DNA of 64,000 nucleotides from Streptomyces sp. M92 (lineage in GTDB: Bacteria > Actinomycetota > Actinomycetes > Streptomycetales > Streptomycetaceae). Position 1 is the first letter of the stretch. Every line of letters begins with the position of its first letter. Under the pieces are notes generated by a model. It searched no databases. It worked only from the letters and a program-made list of their open reading frames with translations, and was not told the origin of the DNA. The stretch spans positions 4,278,001 to 4,342,000 of the forward strand of contig NZ_CP101137.1 of assembly GCF_028473745.1 (NCBI RefSeq), given 5' to 3'. Position numbers and translations under genes: made by a program. Positions 25,059-34,093 of the stretch are shown in pieces.

Positions 25059-26428
25059 GCGCACGATGGCACACACATGACTACCGTTCCCCGAACCTCG
25101 AGGGGATCGTGGACGGGGCGGTCTTCATGCACCGGGACATGGCCGAGTTACTGGACGGCAAGGGCGCGGTCCAGCACGATCTGACCCGGGGCCCGGATGG
25201 ACTCGTGAGCCTGTTGAAGGAGGGTGGGCCCGAGGACACGGTGTACGCCGGCAGCGGCCCCTACGCCTTTCTCTACCACCTGTGGCGGGAGCGGACCGGC
25301 GCCTCGTACCGCATTGTGCGGGAGGTCCATACCAGTCTCTGGTCCGGTTACTGGGCGCAGGAAGAACTGTGTCGGCCACTCGTCCGTGACAGCGACCTGG
25401 TGCTGTTCCCGACGGAATTCACGAGGCAGTTGTACGTTCAGGCCTTCGACAGCGTCCGTGAGGAGAACTCAGCGGTCGTCTACCCGCTGCTTCACCGGCT
25501 GCCAAGAAGACGACCGGTGCCCACACCACCGTGCACCTCGCCCGTGCGCATCGGTTACCTGGGTGCGCTGTCGGAGGCCAAGAACTTCGATCAGGTGGTG
25601 AGCATCTTCGTCCAGGTGTACCGGTTGAGCGATGGTTCGGCCAGACTGGTTTTCGCGGGTAAGCCGAACACCGACCGGTTCGCGCACGGCCATGTCCTCG
25701 ACTCTCTGCGGCGGCGAGGCGTTGACGCCCGGCATGTCGTCTCGCCGGGTGTCCTCGCCCCCGGCGAGCTGGGCCGGTTCTTTCGCTCCATCGATGTGCT
25801 GCTCTTCCCGAGCACGGCCTCGCGCGAAACGCTCGGCCGGGTGGTCGTCGAGGCACTGGCGCACGGCGTTCCGGTCCTTGCGGCCGACATCGGCCCTGGC
25901 GTGGAACTGTTGCCGGCGGCGAACCTGATCCCGACGGCACTGGACACAGTCACTGAGTTCTCCATGGGCCGGGTCCTGCCGCTCGGCCGTGTCGATGAGG
26001 AGGGCGCCGTCGACCGGCTGCTGCGGCGCTCCTACGCGCCGGCACGACTCGCGAACACTGCGCCGTACGGTACCGATGCGCTCTGGCAGGCACTGGAGGG
26101 GCGGGCTCCGGACGTGCAGGCCCCCGGTGACCGTCGTGTCGTCGACGCCCTGCGAGTGCGGTCGCGTCCGGCGGGCCATCCCGGCCTCGACCCGGAACGG
26201 GCCGAGCGGCTCTTCCTCGACTACTTCCAGCGGCACGACGACGCCATACTCCGAGCCATCGCGGACTTCGAGACCCGTACCGGACGTACGCATCCGCGAC
26301 TGCGCGAGATCGTCGTTCGTTCCGAACGCAACCTCGCCGACTACCGGGCGTTTCCACGTCTGCTGGATGCTCTGCTGCTCGAACCTCTGTCCTTCCGTCT
26401 GGCCGACGTCGACAAGGAGAGCTCATGA
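25055..26428 (+). CDS. Glycosyltransferase, GT4-like
   Basis: A 457-residue GT-B-fold protein. The second domain has VRIGYLGALSEAKNFDQ (donor-site start), VFAGKP and the signature SRETLGRVVVEALAHGVPVL with Glu residues typical of GT4 enzymes. It probably attaches a sugar from a nucleotide donor to the cluster product. The ATG overlaps the preceding stop as ATGA. Codon 32 is TTA. A C-terminal extension of about 100 residues (ERLFLDYFQRHDDAILRAIAD) is unusual. Donor and acceptor are unknown. Confidence 0.82.
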   Translation: MSARWHTHDYRSPNLEGIVDGAVFMHRDMAELLDGKGAVQHDLTRGPDGLVSLLKEGGPEDTVYAGSGPYAFLYHLWRERTGASYRIVREVHTSLWSGYWAQEELCRPLVRDSDLVLFPTEFTRQLYVQAFDSVREENSAVVYPLLHRLPRRRPVPTPPCTSPVRIGYLGALSEAKNFDQVVSIFVQVYRLSDGSARLVFAGKPNTDRFAHGHVLDSLRRRGVDARHVVSPGVLAPGELGRFFRSIDVLLFPSTASRETLGRVVVEALAHGVPVLAADIGPGVELLPAANLIPTALDTVTEFSMGRVLPLGRVDEEGAVDRLLRRSYAPARLANTAPYGTDALWQALEGRAPDVQAPGDRRVVDALRVRSRPAGHPGLDPERAERLFLDYFQRHDDAILRAIADFETRTGRTHPRLREIVVRSERNLADYRAFPRLLDALLLEPLSFRLADVDKESS

Positions 26429-27255
26429 CTACGCACCTGCAACGGTATGACGACCGGATCGTCCTGGTGATCGGTGGAGGACGGGGCATCGGTGCCGCTG
26501 TTGTGGAGACCTTCGCCCGGCAGGGAGCCACTGTATTGGTCTCCGATGCGGAAACCCTCGGCTCGGACGTCAACCAGTACCGCAGCAGGCGAGTCGGCGG
26601 GTACACCGCCGCCCGAGAACTCGCGCGGAACTTGCGGGACAAGGGGCTCAGGGTGGCCGCCGCCGACGTGGACGCAGGAGACGAGGCTTCCGTACGGACC
26701 TTGCTGACCGGCATCGACGAGGACCATGGCCGACTCGATGTGGTGGTGAACGCCTTCGGCGTTACTCACGTCTCCAAGGTCGAGGACATGACGCTCGCCC
26801 AGTTCGAATCCGTCGTCATCGGCAACCTCAGTGGCGTCTTCCTTGTCTCCAAGTACGCCATTCCGCTACTGCGCCGTTCCGGCGGCGGCGCGATTGTCAA
26901 TTTCTCTTCGATTTCGGGGCGGATGGGGTTCGCCAAGGAGGCACACTACTGCGCCGCGAAGTTCGGCGTAGTCGGTTTCACGGCATCCCTGGCCAAGGAG
27001 CTGTCGGCCAGCGGTATCAGGGTCAACGCGGTGTGCCCGGGCATTGTCCGCACGAACATGTGGGACTACCTGCTGAGCGAGTTCGTCCGCCCCGGCGAGA
27101 CACCGGAGGAATGCTGGGAGCGTATGAGGGCCCTGATCCCTCAGGGCGAGTACCAGAGCCCGCAGGACATAGCCGATGCCGTCCTGTACCTTGCATCAGC
27201 GCCTCGGGTCACCGGGCAGGCCATCAGTATCGACGGTGGAATGGCCCAGCCGTGA
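26425..27255 (+). CDS. Short-chain dehydrogenase/reductase
   Basis: A 276-residue classical SDR: GGGRGIGAAVVETFA (cofactor loop), NAFG, catalytic Ser in NFSSISGRMG, YCAAKFG (Tyr-x3-Lys) and a C-terminal ISIDGGM. It reduces or oxidises a hydroxyl/keto group with NAD(P)H. A DAET stretch after the second strand and an extended loop (VNQYRSRRVGGYTAARELA) resemble actinobacterial mycofactocin-associated SDRs, though none of those partners is nearby. The start overlaps the glycosyltransferase stop as ATGA. Confidence 0.88.
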   Translation: MTTHLQRYDDRIVLVIGGGRGIGAAVVETFARQGATVLVSDAETLGSDVNQYRSRRVGGYTAARELARNLRDKGLRVAAADVDAGDEASVRTLLTGIDEDHGRLDVVVNAFGVTHVSKVEDMTLAQFESVVIGNLSGVFLVSKYAIPLLRRSGGGAIVNFSSISGRMGFAKEAHYCAAKFGVVGFTASLAKELSASGIRVNAVCPGIVRTNMWDYLLSEFVRPGETPEECWERMRALIPQGEYQSPQDIADAVLYLASAPRVTGQAISIDGGMAQP

Positions 27256-27313
27256 GACTACAGGATGCCTGGTCCGACACCTCTGCGTGACCGCAGATGA
27301 GGGAGCCCGTACC

Positions 27314-28315
27314 GTGACGGTCATACCACCGGCCCTGTTCAACGAACTCCATTGGAATTACTGGAAGACCAAGGTATTTGTCAGCGCCATGCAACTGGGC
27401 GTCTTCACCAGCCTCGCCGAGGAAGCAGCGGACGCCGAGACCCTGGCCGACCGCCTGGGGATGAGCGGGCAGGCGGTGCCCGACTTCCTTGACTGCCTGG
27501 TGGCCATGGGGGTGCTCCAGCGCGACGCGGGTGTCTACGCCAACACCGAAGAGGGCTCCTGCTGCTTCGACAGCAACCGATCGCTCTCCTACCTGGGCGA
27601 GATCATGCTCGCCGAGGCCGGGCGGCTGGGCGATGACCTGACGGCCGTTCTCAGGGGCGGACGGTCCCGGGAAGGTGCAGCCGGCGCCCGGGATTTCTAC
27701 GACAACACCTATGCCGATCCCGCCCGTACCCGCTCGTTCCAGAGGGCCATGACCGCGATGAGCTACGAGCTCGGGGCTGTCCTGGCCGAGCGCCTGCCCT
27801 GGGAGCGGTACCGGTCCTTCGTCGATGTCGGCTGTGCCGAGGAAGCGGTGGGTGTGCGTTTGCTGCGCGTGCACCCACACCTGCGTGGTATCGGTTTCGA
27901 CCTGCCAGGGGCCCGGGCCGGCTTTGAGAGGTACGTCGCTGCCCACGGTCTCGCCGAGCGAGCCGTCTTCGTGGAGGGCGACTTTCTCCGGCAATCGCTG
28001 CCCACCACAGATGTGGTCATTCTTGGCCGAGTTCTGCACAACTGGGACTTGGACGTCAAGCTCCGCCTGCTGCGCCAGGCCCGTGCCGCGTTGTCGCCCG
28101 GCGGACTCGTCGTGGTGTACGAGGCTCTGATCGACGACGACCGCAAGCGCAATGTCGTCGGGCTGCTGCTCAGCCTGATGATGCATCTCTCGCTGCCCGG
28201 CGGCTTCGACTACACCCCGGCGGACTGCTCCGGGTGGCTGAGCGAGACCGGTTTCACGGATATTCGCATCGAGCACTTGACCGAGGTGGAAGCGATGGTC
28301 GTCGGATGCAGGTGA
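27314..28315 (+). CDS. SAM-dependent O-methyltransferase
   Basis: A 333-residue methyltransferase of the plant-type O-methyltransferase family (Methyltransf_2). The N-terminal dimerisation/winged-helix part includes LGVFTSLAEEAADAETLADR. The SAM-binding strand reads FVDVGCAEEAVGVRLL, with the family's glycines only partly kept. ILGRVLHNWDLDVKLRLLRQ carries the catalytic His-Asn-Trp-Asp block. It should methylate a hydroxyl of the product. The GTG start follows GAGGGAG by eight bases, 58 bp after the SDR. Confidence 0.83.
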   Translation: MTVIPPALFNELHWNYWKTKVFVSAMQLGVFTSLAEEAADAETLADRLGMSGQAVPDFLDCLVAMGVLQRDAGVYANTEEGSCCFDSNRSLSYLGEIMLAEAGRLGDDLTAVLRGGRSREGAAGARDFYDNTYADPARTRSFQRAMTAMSYELGAVLAERLPWERYRSFVDVGCAEEAVGVRLLRVHPHLRGIGFDLPGARAGFERYVAAHGLAERAVFVEGDFLRQSLPTTDVVILGRVLHNWDLDVKLRLLRQARAALSPGGLVVVYEALIDDDRKRNVVGLLLSLMMHLSLPGGFDYTPADCSGWLSETGFTDIRIEHLTEVEAMVVGCR

Positions 28316-29541
28316 GCGGATTGGACCGGCTGGTCCAGCGAGTGCCCGGTGACGCCACTCCCGAGTCGTTCGCCGCGTATGTGGCCGCAGTCTCCGAGGA
28401 CCTTCTGGACACTCCAGCGCCGTTGTCCGCGCCCGAGGCCGTCGCCTGGGCCAGGCGCAAGGCACAGACCCTGGAACTCGATCCCGAACGACTGGCCGAC
28501 GACCTGGGGCAGGGGCTCGCCCAGACGGGTTCCCTCGGCCCGGACGAGGCTGTCGAGTATCACCGGAACCTCACGACACTGTTGCCCGGCGCCGCTGGTG
28601 TCTCGAGCGATGGGCCGCCGGATCCGATCGCTTTGTACGAGGCGCTGTGTGAACTCGGCCGCGAGACGGTCGGATTCCTGCGCGAGGCCTTCCTCGACAA
28701 CGACCGGAGGGTGGTGTTTCTGGGCACGGACGCCGAGTTCCTGAAGCTCTCGTACGACGTGTGGAGGGGAACCTCGGACGAGTCCCGGGTGTTCTACCTG
28801 AGCCGGCTCACTCTGCTCAGCGCCGCCGAGAAGCGGATTCTGGCCTGCACCCAGCAGGAGCTGTTCGGCCCGGACGGGGTCAGCGACAGCGCGGCCGACG
28901 ACGCACGGTCCTTCGCCTGGATGGACAACGGGCTGGTGGCCTCCCAGGTGTACCTGCTCATCACGGCCGCCAGGGAAAGGGCGGCAGCCGGCGAGGGAGT
29001 CTTCGGTGAGCTGTTCCCGCGCATGTTCCGCGAGGAACTGATCCACGGCTGCGGGCAGGCCAGGAGACGAGTCGAAGGACCGCTGACACTGTTCGGGGCC
29101 CCGCACCCCCACACGGACGCGGTGATCAGGCAGGGTATGGACGAAGGTCTCTTCGCGCAGCGCTGCTCCGATGTGCTCCGGCGCTTCCACGCGGAAGCGG
29201 GCTTCGGAACGACTGGCACGGTGATCGTGGACATCGGGGCCAACGGCACCCAGCCCTGTCTGCTCCTCGGGCTCCTGACGCCGAGGCTCGCCCTGCCGCC
29301 GTCCGTAGTCCTGTTCACTTCGGGGCGCCGCGTCTGGGGTCCCGCTTCTTCGGCCTTCCGCAGCGTCGCGGTGACGGGGCGCTTCGCCATGGCGGTGGAG
29401 ACCGTGAAGACGTACATGACCAACTACCGGGGGGCGCTCGAGGGGGACCCCCGCGAACTCGCCGTGGCTCCAGCGGATCAGCAACTTGTCGCTTTTTTCA
29501 AGCAGTTGGCGTTCCATCGAGCGGCCGTCGAACAGCGGTGA
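28306..29541 (+). CDS. Protein of unknown function, COG5610-like features
   Basis: A 411-residue protein that I cannot place firmly. It has a Rossmann-like segment VVFLGTDAEFLKLSYDVW, then VFYLSRLTLL, and a later VIVDIGANGTQPCLLLGLL. The order of a DxEF-like acid pair, an SR-L block and a DIG-G-Q block recalls uncharacterised HAD-like proteins of polysaccharide clusters (COG5610). The start is either ATG 28306 or GTG 28312, the latter overlapping the methyltransferase stop as GTGA. It is the last gene of the rightward operon that begins with the aminotransferase and is probably needed for the product. Confidence 0.55.
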   Translation: MQVSGLDRLVQRVPGDATPESFAAYVAAVSEDLLDTPAPLSAPEAVAWARRKAQTLELDPERLADDLGQGLAQTGSLGPDEAVEYHRNLTTLLPGAAGVSSDGPPDPIALYEALCELGRETVGFLREAFLDNDRRVVFLGTDAEFLKLSYDVWRGTSDESRVFYLSRLTLLSAAEKRILACTQQELFGPDGVSDSAADDARSFAWMDNGLVASQVYLLITAARERAAAGEGVFGELFPRMFREELIHGCGQARRRVEGPLTLFGAPHPHTDAVIRQGMDEGLFAQRCSDVLRRFHAEAGFGTTGTVIVDIGANGTQPCLLLGLLTPRLALPPSVVLFTSGRRVWGPASSAFRSVAVTGRFAMAVETVKTYMTNYRGALEGDPRELAVAPADQQLVAFFKQLAFHRAAVEQR

Positions 29542-29621
29542 CCCGTGCGGGGAGAGTGAAGAGGAACGGAAGCCGTGCATCGGAGCACCTTGCCTGCTGT
29601 ACGGCTGCCGGCTGCCTCCGG

Positions 29622-30683
29622 TCAGGATGTGAGGCCGACGCCCCGCCCCGGCCGGAACAACCGCACCGGCCTGCCGGTCGCCAGGGATCGGCGTACCGCC
29701 ATCGCCAGCCGAACTGCCTCAGTCCCTTCCGGGACACCTGGTGCCGGACGAATGCCGGCTTGGACGGAGTCGACGAAGTGGCGCAGGGCGGCGGCGCTGA
29801 TCCGTGCGCGGGTGGGCAACTCCCAGCTTTCCTGCACGGGTTCGGCCTGATCCTCGGTGGCCCAGGCCAGGGCGTTGACCATGTGGTCGCCTCCGGTGAG
29901 CAACGCTTGACCCCGCTCGGTGCAGACGGAGAGGTGAACCGGAGTGCGCAGGGCCTGAACACCAAGGTTGCCGCCGGTGAGAACCGCGGTCGCGCCGCCT
30001 TCGTATCGGATGGTCACAGCGATGCCGTCCTCCAGCGAACCGCTGCGATAGGCTCCGCCCTCGGCATGCAAGGACTCCGGATCGCCCAGCAGGAAGCCGA
30101 GCGTGTCGAAGGTGTGGCAGGTGTTCTCGTTGACGATCCCGTTGCCGTTGGCAGGCGCCCACACCCAGGCCGGGCTGTCGTCCCGGGGCAGCACCAGATC
30201 GGCGTTGGCCAGTAAAGGCCGGCCGAGCGGGCCATCGAGGAGTTCTCTCAGCCGTACGACGGCCGGAAGGTGCCGCAGGCAGAAGTCGAGCATGATGGGT
30301 GAGCTCGGGTACTCGGCGCACACACGTGCCAGTGCGTCGGCGTGCGCGTCGTCGGTGGCGAACGGCTTCTCCAGAAAGAGGGCGAGTCCTGCCGCCCCCG
30401 CTTCGCGAATCAGCTTCTCGCGACCACGTGGTGGCACCGCAAGGACGATGGCGTCCAGGTCCTCCTCGGAGATCATGCGTCGACCGTCACGGTAGGCCTT
30501 CGCACCTAGCGCTGCAGCGAACTCGTCCAGGTCCAAGCCCTGACTCTCGGGGGCGAGATCGGCCACCGCCACCAGGACGGCACCGGCCATCCGGGCGATC
30601 TCCCGGGCGTGGCACTGGCCGAAGCCCAACCCCACCACCCCGAATCGCAGCGGACGGCAGGCTCGGCCGTCTGGCACAGACAT
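29622..30683 (-). CDS. Gfo/Idh/MocA-family oxidoreductase
   Basis: A 353-residue NAD(P)-dependent sugar oxidoreductase. The N-terminal Rossmann motif is VVGLGFGQCHAREIA; the catalytic Lys lies in LEKPFA; the C-terminal domain includes ENTCHTFDTLGFLLGDP. Members act on sugars, inositols and aminocyclitols. AGGAGG precedes the ATG at 30683. It converges on the upstream operon and is followed, in its own direction, by no further gene. It was probably cotranscribed from the aldo/keto reductase at 31688, 66 bp away. Confidence 0.85.
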   Translation of the reverse strand: MSVPDGRACRPLRFGVVGLGFGQCHAREIARMAGAVLVAVADLAPESQGLDLDEFAAALGAKAYRDGRRMISEEDLDAIVLAVPPRGREKLIREAGAAGLALFLEKPFATDDAHADALARVCAEYPSSPIMLDFCLRHLPAVVRLRELLDGPLGRPLLANADLVLPRDDSPAWVWAPANGNGIVNENTCHTFDTLGFLLGDPESLHAEGGAYRSGSLEDGIAVTIRYEGGATAVLTGGNLGVQALRTPVHLSVCTERGQALLTGGDHMVNALAWATEDQAEPVQESWELPTRARISAAALRHFVDSVQAGIRPAPGVPEGTEAVRLAMAVRRSLATGRPVRLFRPGRGVGLTS

Positions 30684-30749
30684 GTGAACCTCCTGAGTAT
30701 CTGGGGGGCAGGCAGCCCGCGTTCCGTGACAAGCGCGGGCCGAAAGAGG

Positions 30750-31688
30750 TCAGGAACCCGCAGTGCCCCATGCGCCGTTGCCACTCGGCCAGATTCGCTC
30801 GGCGACTTCGGAGAAGCGCTGGAGAACCATCTGGAGCAGGTCGGGCTCGGTGGCCGTGTCCAACGCCCGCAGATTGCGGTCGAGGTGGCACGGGGTGCCG
30901 GCACCGGTGAGAACCGAGTCGAGGTGCGGGCAGTCCAAGGCATACCCCATGGCGAGTGCTGCAAGGTCGGTGCCGTACGCGGTGCACAGGGCGGCGGCTT
31001 CGCGGGCGGCGTCCTTGAGCGCGGGATGGGCCGGGTGCCAGGCGGGCGGACCGGCCCGGGTGAGCAACCCCATGGCCGTGGGGCTGCCCAGGATCGTCCC
31101 TGTTCCGTTGGCCCGCCAGCCGATGGCCGGCTCCACCAGACTCTGGTCGTGCAGGCCGTAGCGGCAGTACGTCTGCACGACGTCGACCCCGGCCCGGTCG
31201 ACGGTCGTTCCCAGCGGTTCGAGCAGCAGCCCGGACACACCTACGGCACGTGTCTTGCCTTCGTCGCGGAGCTCGGTGAGCAGCGGCAGGACCTGGTCGA
31301 GGATCTGCTCCGGCCGCCCGAACTCGATATCGTGTGCGAACAATACGTCCACGTGATCGGTTCCAAGCCGGCGCAGACTGCCCTCCAGACCGGAGCGGAT
31401 GCGGCGGGGGGAGAAGTCGAAGACCTCGGGAACATAGCTGCCCACCTTGGTCGTGAGCACCACGTCGTTGCGGCGGCCGCGCAGCGCGCGGCCCACCATC
31501 TCCTCGGCCAGTCCCTCGCCGTACGAGGGGGCGGTGTCGATAAGGTTGATGCCGGCGTCCAGGCCATGCAGCAGGACGCGTACGCATTCGTCCGGAGAAC
31601 GGCGAGCGAAGATGCCCATGAACGTCGTTGTCCCCAGGCCGAGCCGGGAAACGGTCAGGCCGGTGTTTCCCAGCGCGCGATACCTCAC
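30750..31688 (-). CDS. Aldo/keto reductase
   Basis: A 312-residue TIM-barrel NADPH oxidoreductase. The start GTG at 31688 follows GGGAGG by six bases. The catalytic tetrad is visible: Asp in NLIDTAPSYG, the Tyr four residues later, Lys in LTTKVG and His in LFAHDIEFG. It opens MRYRALGNTGLTVSRLGLG, typical of the D-threo-aldose 1-dehydrogenase/YajO-like group. A role in reducing a sugar carbonyl fits the cluster. A longer frame exists upstream but lacks family similarity. Confidence 0.87.
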   Translation of the reverse strand: MRYRALGNTGLTVSRLGLGTTTFMGIFARRSPDECVRVLLHGLDAGINLIDTAPSYGEGLAEEMVGRALRGRRNDVVLTTKVGSYVPEVFDFSPRRIRSGLEGSLRRLGTDHVDVLFAHDIEFGRPEQILDQVLPLLTELRDEGKTRAVGVSGLLLEPLGTTVDRAGVDVVQTYCRYGLHDQSLVEPAIGWRANGTGTILGSPTAMGLLTRAGPPAWHPAHPALKDAAREAAALCTAYGTDLAALAMGYALDCPHLDSVLTGAGTPCHLDRNLRALDTATEPDLLQMVLQRFSEVAERIWPSGNGAWGTAGS

Positions 31689-31788
31689 ACGGAACCTCCC
31701 GTCGTTTCCGGGGCGCGGTGCGGGTCCGGACGGCACTGGAGCATCGGTTTGAGCTTCGGGAACGGTGGCACCAAGACGTGATGCGCCA

Positions 31789-31808
31789 CACCACTCGCTC
31801 GAGTAGTG
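31789..31808. promoter_or_regulatory. 20-bp inverted repeat in the divergent AKR/HAD spacer
   Basis: CACCACTCG, spacer CT, then CGAGTAGTG: nine-base arms with one mismatch. It lies 100 bp upstream of the aldo/keto reductase in the 369-bp spacer shared with the HAD gene (start 32058), where no other feature was seen. A dimeric regulator site is likely, but its binder is unknown. Confidence 0.35.
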
Positions 31809-32057
31809 CGCCCACTTGGCGAGCCCTGGGCAGCCGGCGGCAGCGGGTCTGCCGGGCGCCGAACGCATCGTTCCCGCATGCGGAGTAACCGCGAGTACTG
31901 ATGAATCGGGTGGTGTGGGCGCATGGGCCCTACCGGCATATTTGTGGCCACGCCTGATCGCTCCGGTGGTCACGGGCGCACCAGGGCCACCGTGCAGGCC
32001 GGGTGTTGTGTCAAGGGCTCCACGGCACCGGAGCCGGACAGGACTGGGGTTGTCATA

Positions 32058-32780
32058 GTGACGGCAACGGCACAGGACGACCGCGAGCGGACCATTCCGG
32101 TTGCCGCGGTGATCTTCGACTTCGACGGCGTCATCGTCGATTCGATCCACCCCGACCTACTGGCGTGCAGTGATCTGTACCGCGAGTACGGCGACGGCGC
32201 GCTGCCGGTCGAGTGGTGGGCCAGGGAAGTGTGCGGCCGTCCTGACAGCTACGAGCGGCTCTTCGATCGTCTGCTGGCAGCCGGCAAGGATGACCGGCAG
32301 CCTGACCGTGCCAGGCTGCGTGGGCGCCTCGACGAATTGTGGAACACTTACTTCACCGAGGAGTACGTCCGGCTCATGCCCGATGTGCGCGAGACCCTGA
32401 CCCGTCTGCACGCGGCCGGGCTGTCGCTGGCCATTGCCTCGGCCTCACCTCGTCGATGGGTCGAGCGCTGGCTGCGGCACTACGAGCTGTCCCACTGGTT
32501 CACCGCCGTGGTCACCGGCGACGATGTCGCGGTACGGAAACCCAACCCGTCCGTGTACCTGGAGGCGCTGCGTCGGCTGGGCGTCGCCGCCAGTGCGAGC
32601 GTGGCCTTCGAGGACTCACTCAGCGGCATCACGGCGGCGCGAGCCGCCGGAGTCACGGTGGTGGGCGTCCCCACCTCGACCACCCGCTTTCTCGACCACT
32701 CGGCCGCTCATGCACTGCTCGACGATCTCTCGGTCGTCTCGCCCGAGTGGCTGGCGGAGGTGAGGCAGACGGCATGCTGA
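32058..32780 (+). CDS. HAD-superfamily phosphatase (beta-phosphoglucomutase-like)
   Basis: A 240-residue HAD hydrolase with motif I FDFDGVIVDS (nucleophile Asp), a helical cap, motif II IASASP, motif III Lys in VRKPNPSVY and motif IV FEDSLSG. It resembles sugar phosphatases and beta-phosphoglucomutases. In the cluster it may dephosphorylate a sugar-phosphate intermediate made by the transketolase branch or by the APH-type kinase. The GTG at 32058 is a best guess; no strong ribosome site is seen. It overlaps the next gene by seven bases. Confidence 0.82.
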   Translation: MTATAQDDRERTIPVAAVIFDFDGVIVDSIHPDLLACSDLYREYGDGALPVEWWAREVCGRPDSYERLFDRLLAAGKDDRQPDRARLRGRLDELWNTYFTEEYVRLMPDVRETLTRLHAAGLSLAIASASPRRWVERWLRHYELSHWFTAVVTGDDVAVRKPNPSVYLEALRRLGVAASASVAFEDSLSGITAARAAGVTVVGVPTSTTRFLDHSAAHALLDDLSVVSPEWLAEVRQTAC

Positions 32781-34093
32781 CCGACGGGCGAGCCGGCGGC
32801 GTGCGGGCCCGGCTCATCGACGCTCTCTGCGAGGTGGCGGAGCTGGAGCACTCGTTGTGCCTTCAGTACCTGTACGCGGCCTTCTCCCTGAAGACTCGGC
32901 CCGACGAGGGCGGACTGGACGAGGTTCAGGCAGAGTTGGTACGCGAGTGGAAGGGGCAGTTGCTGCTGCTGGCCCGCGAGGAGATGCTTCACCTGGGACT
33001 GGTACTCAACCTGCTGGCCTCTGTGGGCGGTGTCGCGTACCTGCGGCGTCCCAACTTCCCGCAGCCCGAGCGGTACTACCCGCTGGGTACGATCGCCGCC
33101 CTGGAACCCTTTTCCGCGAAATCGCTGGAGCGCTTTCTCTCCTACGAACTGCCGTCCGCCCTGCTGCCGGCTCAGCAGCCCGCCGACGGGCCCGGCGTAG
33201 AAACACGGATGACCGTGGGTCAGCTCTATGAGCGTATCCGACACGTCATCATGACGGTCGAGGAGAAGGACCTGTTCATCGGTTCGGCGCTGCGCCAGGT
33301 CGACACGGCCGCCGTGATCGACCCCGAGGGTGTCTTCGACGAGGACGTGGCGGTCGGGTACGGCGTCGAACCCTTCGCGATCTACGACCGTTCCTCCGCG
33401 CTGCGCGCCGTGGACCTGATTGTGGAACAAGGTGAGGGGGCAACCGAGAGCGAGGACGACTCCCACTACAACCGGCTGATGCGGATCAAGGTTCAGCTCA
33501 CCGCCGAGCTGGAGGAGGCCGCACGCACCGGTCGAACCTTTAAGCCTGCACGTCCCATGCTCGACAATCCGGTCGTACAGCCGGCCGCCGACGCCGAAGG
33601 CGCGAACGTCATCAGCGAGCCGCTCGCCCGGGAGGCAGCCGAACTCTTCGACGCCGGCTACGGCCTGCTAGTGCTGATGCTGCTGCGCTTCTACAACCGG
33701 GTGGACGAATCGACCGCTGAGCAGAAGCGGATCCAGCGTGTCGCGTTCTTCCCCCTGATGACGATGTTCACCCGTCCTCTCGGTGAGATCCTCAGCGAAC
33801 TCCCGGCGCTCACCAGGAACTCCTCCGTCACCGCCGGCCCGCCCTTCGAGTTTCAGCGGGGCTTGGCTCTGATTCCCGAACGCAACGTGGCCCACCAGGT
33901 GTTCGTCGAACGTCTGATCGATCTGTCCAGGCGTGCACGCCTCTTCGCCGATCACCTGAAGAACGCACCCGCGCCGCCTCGTCTGCGGCACCGGGCGGAG
34001 CTCATGGCCAGAGACGTGGAACGGATATACCGCACCTTCTCCGGGGGCGACCAGACGGACCTTGCTGAAGGGACAACTGTCCGTGAGGGCTGA
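32774..34093 (+). CDS. Ferritin-like (VioB-type iminophenylpyruvate dimer synthase domain) protein
   Basis: A 439-residue protein with the ferritin-like fold found at the C-terminus of VioB/RebD-type enzymes. ELEHSLCLQYLYAAFSLK (helix 1 with Glu and His) and AREEMLHLGLVLNLLASVG (helix 2, ExxH) give a di-metal or haem-proximal site; a later YGLLVLMLLRFY helix completes the bundle. VioB-family proteins couple oxidised amino acids. Here only the ferritin-like part exists, so the reaction is unknown. The ATG overlaps the HAD stop and the gene is followed closely by its probable partner at 34083. Confidence 0.7.
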   Translation: MLTDGRAGGVRARLIDALCEVAELEHSLCLQYLYAAFSLKTRPDEGGLDEVQAELVREWKGQLLLLAREEMLHLGLVLNLLASVGGVAYLRRPNFPQPERYYPLGTIAALEPFSAKSLERFLSYELPSALLPAQQPADGPGVETRMTVGQLYERIRHVIMTVEEKDLFIGSALRQVDTAAVIDPEGVFDEDVAVGYGVEPFAIYDRSSALRAVDLIVEQGEGATESEDDSHYNRLMRIKVQLTAELEEAARTGRTFKPARPMLDNPVVQPAADAEGANVISEPLAREAAELFDAGYGLLVLMLLRFYNRVDESTAEQKRIQRVAFFPLMTMFTRPLGEILSELPALTRNSSVTAGPPFEFQRGLALIPERNVAHQVFVERLIDLSRRARLFADHLKNAPAPPRLRHRAELMARDVERIYRTFSGGDQTDLAEGTTVREG

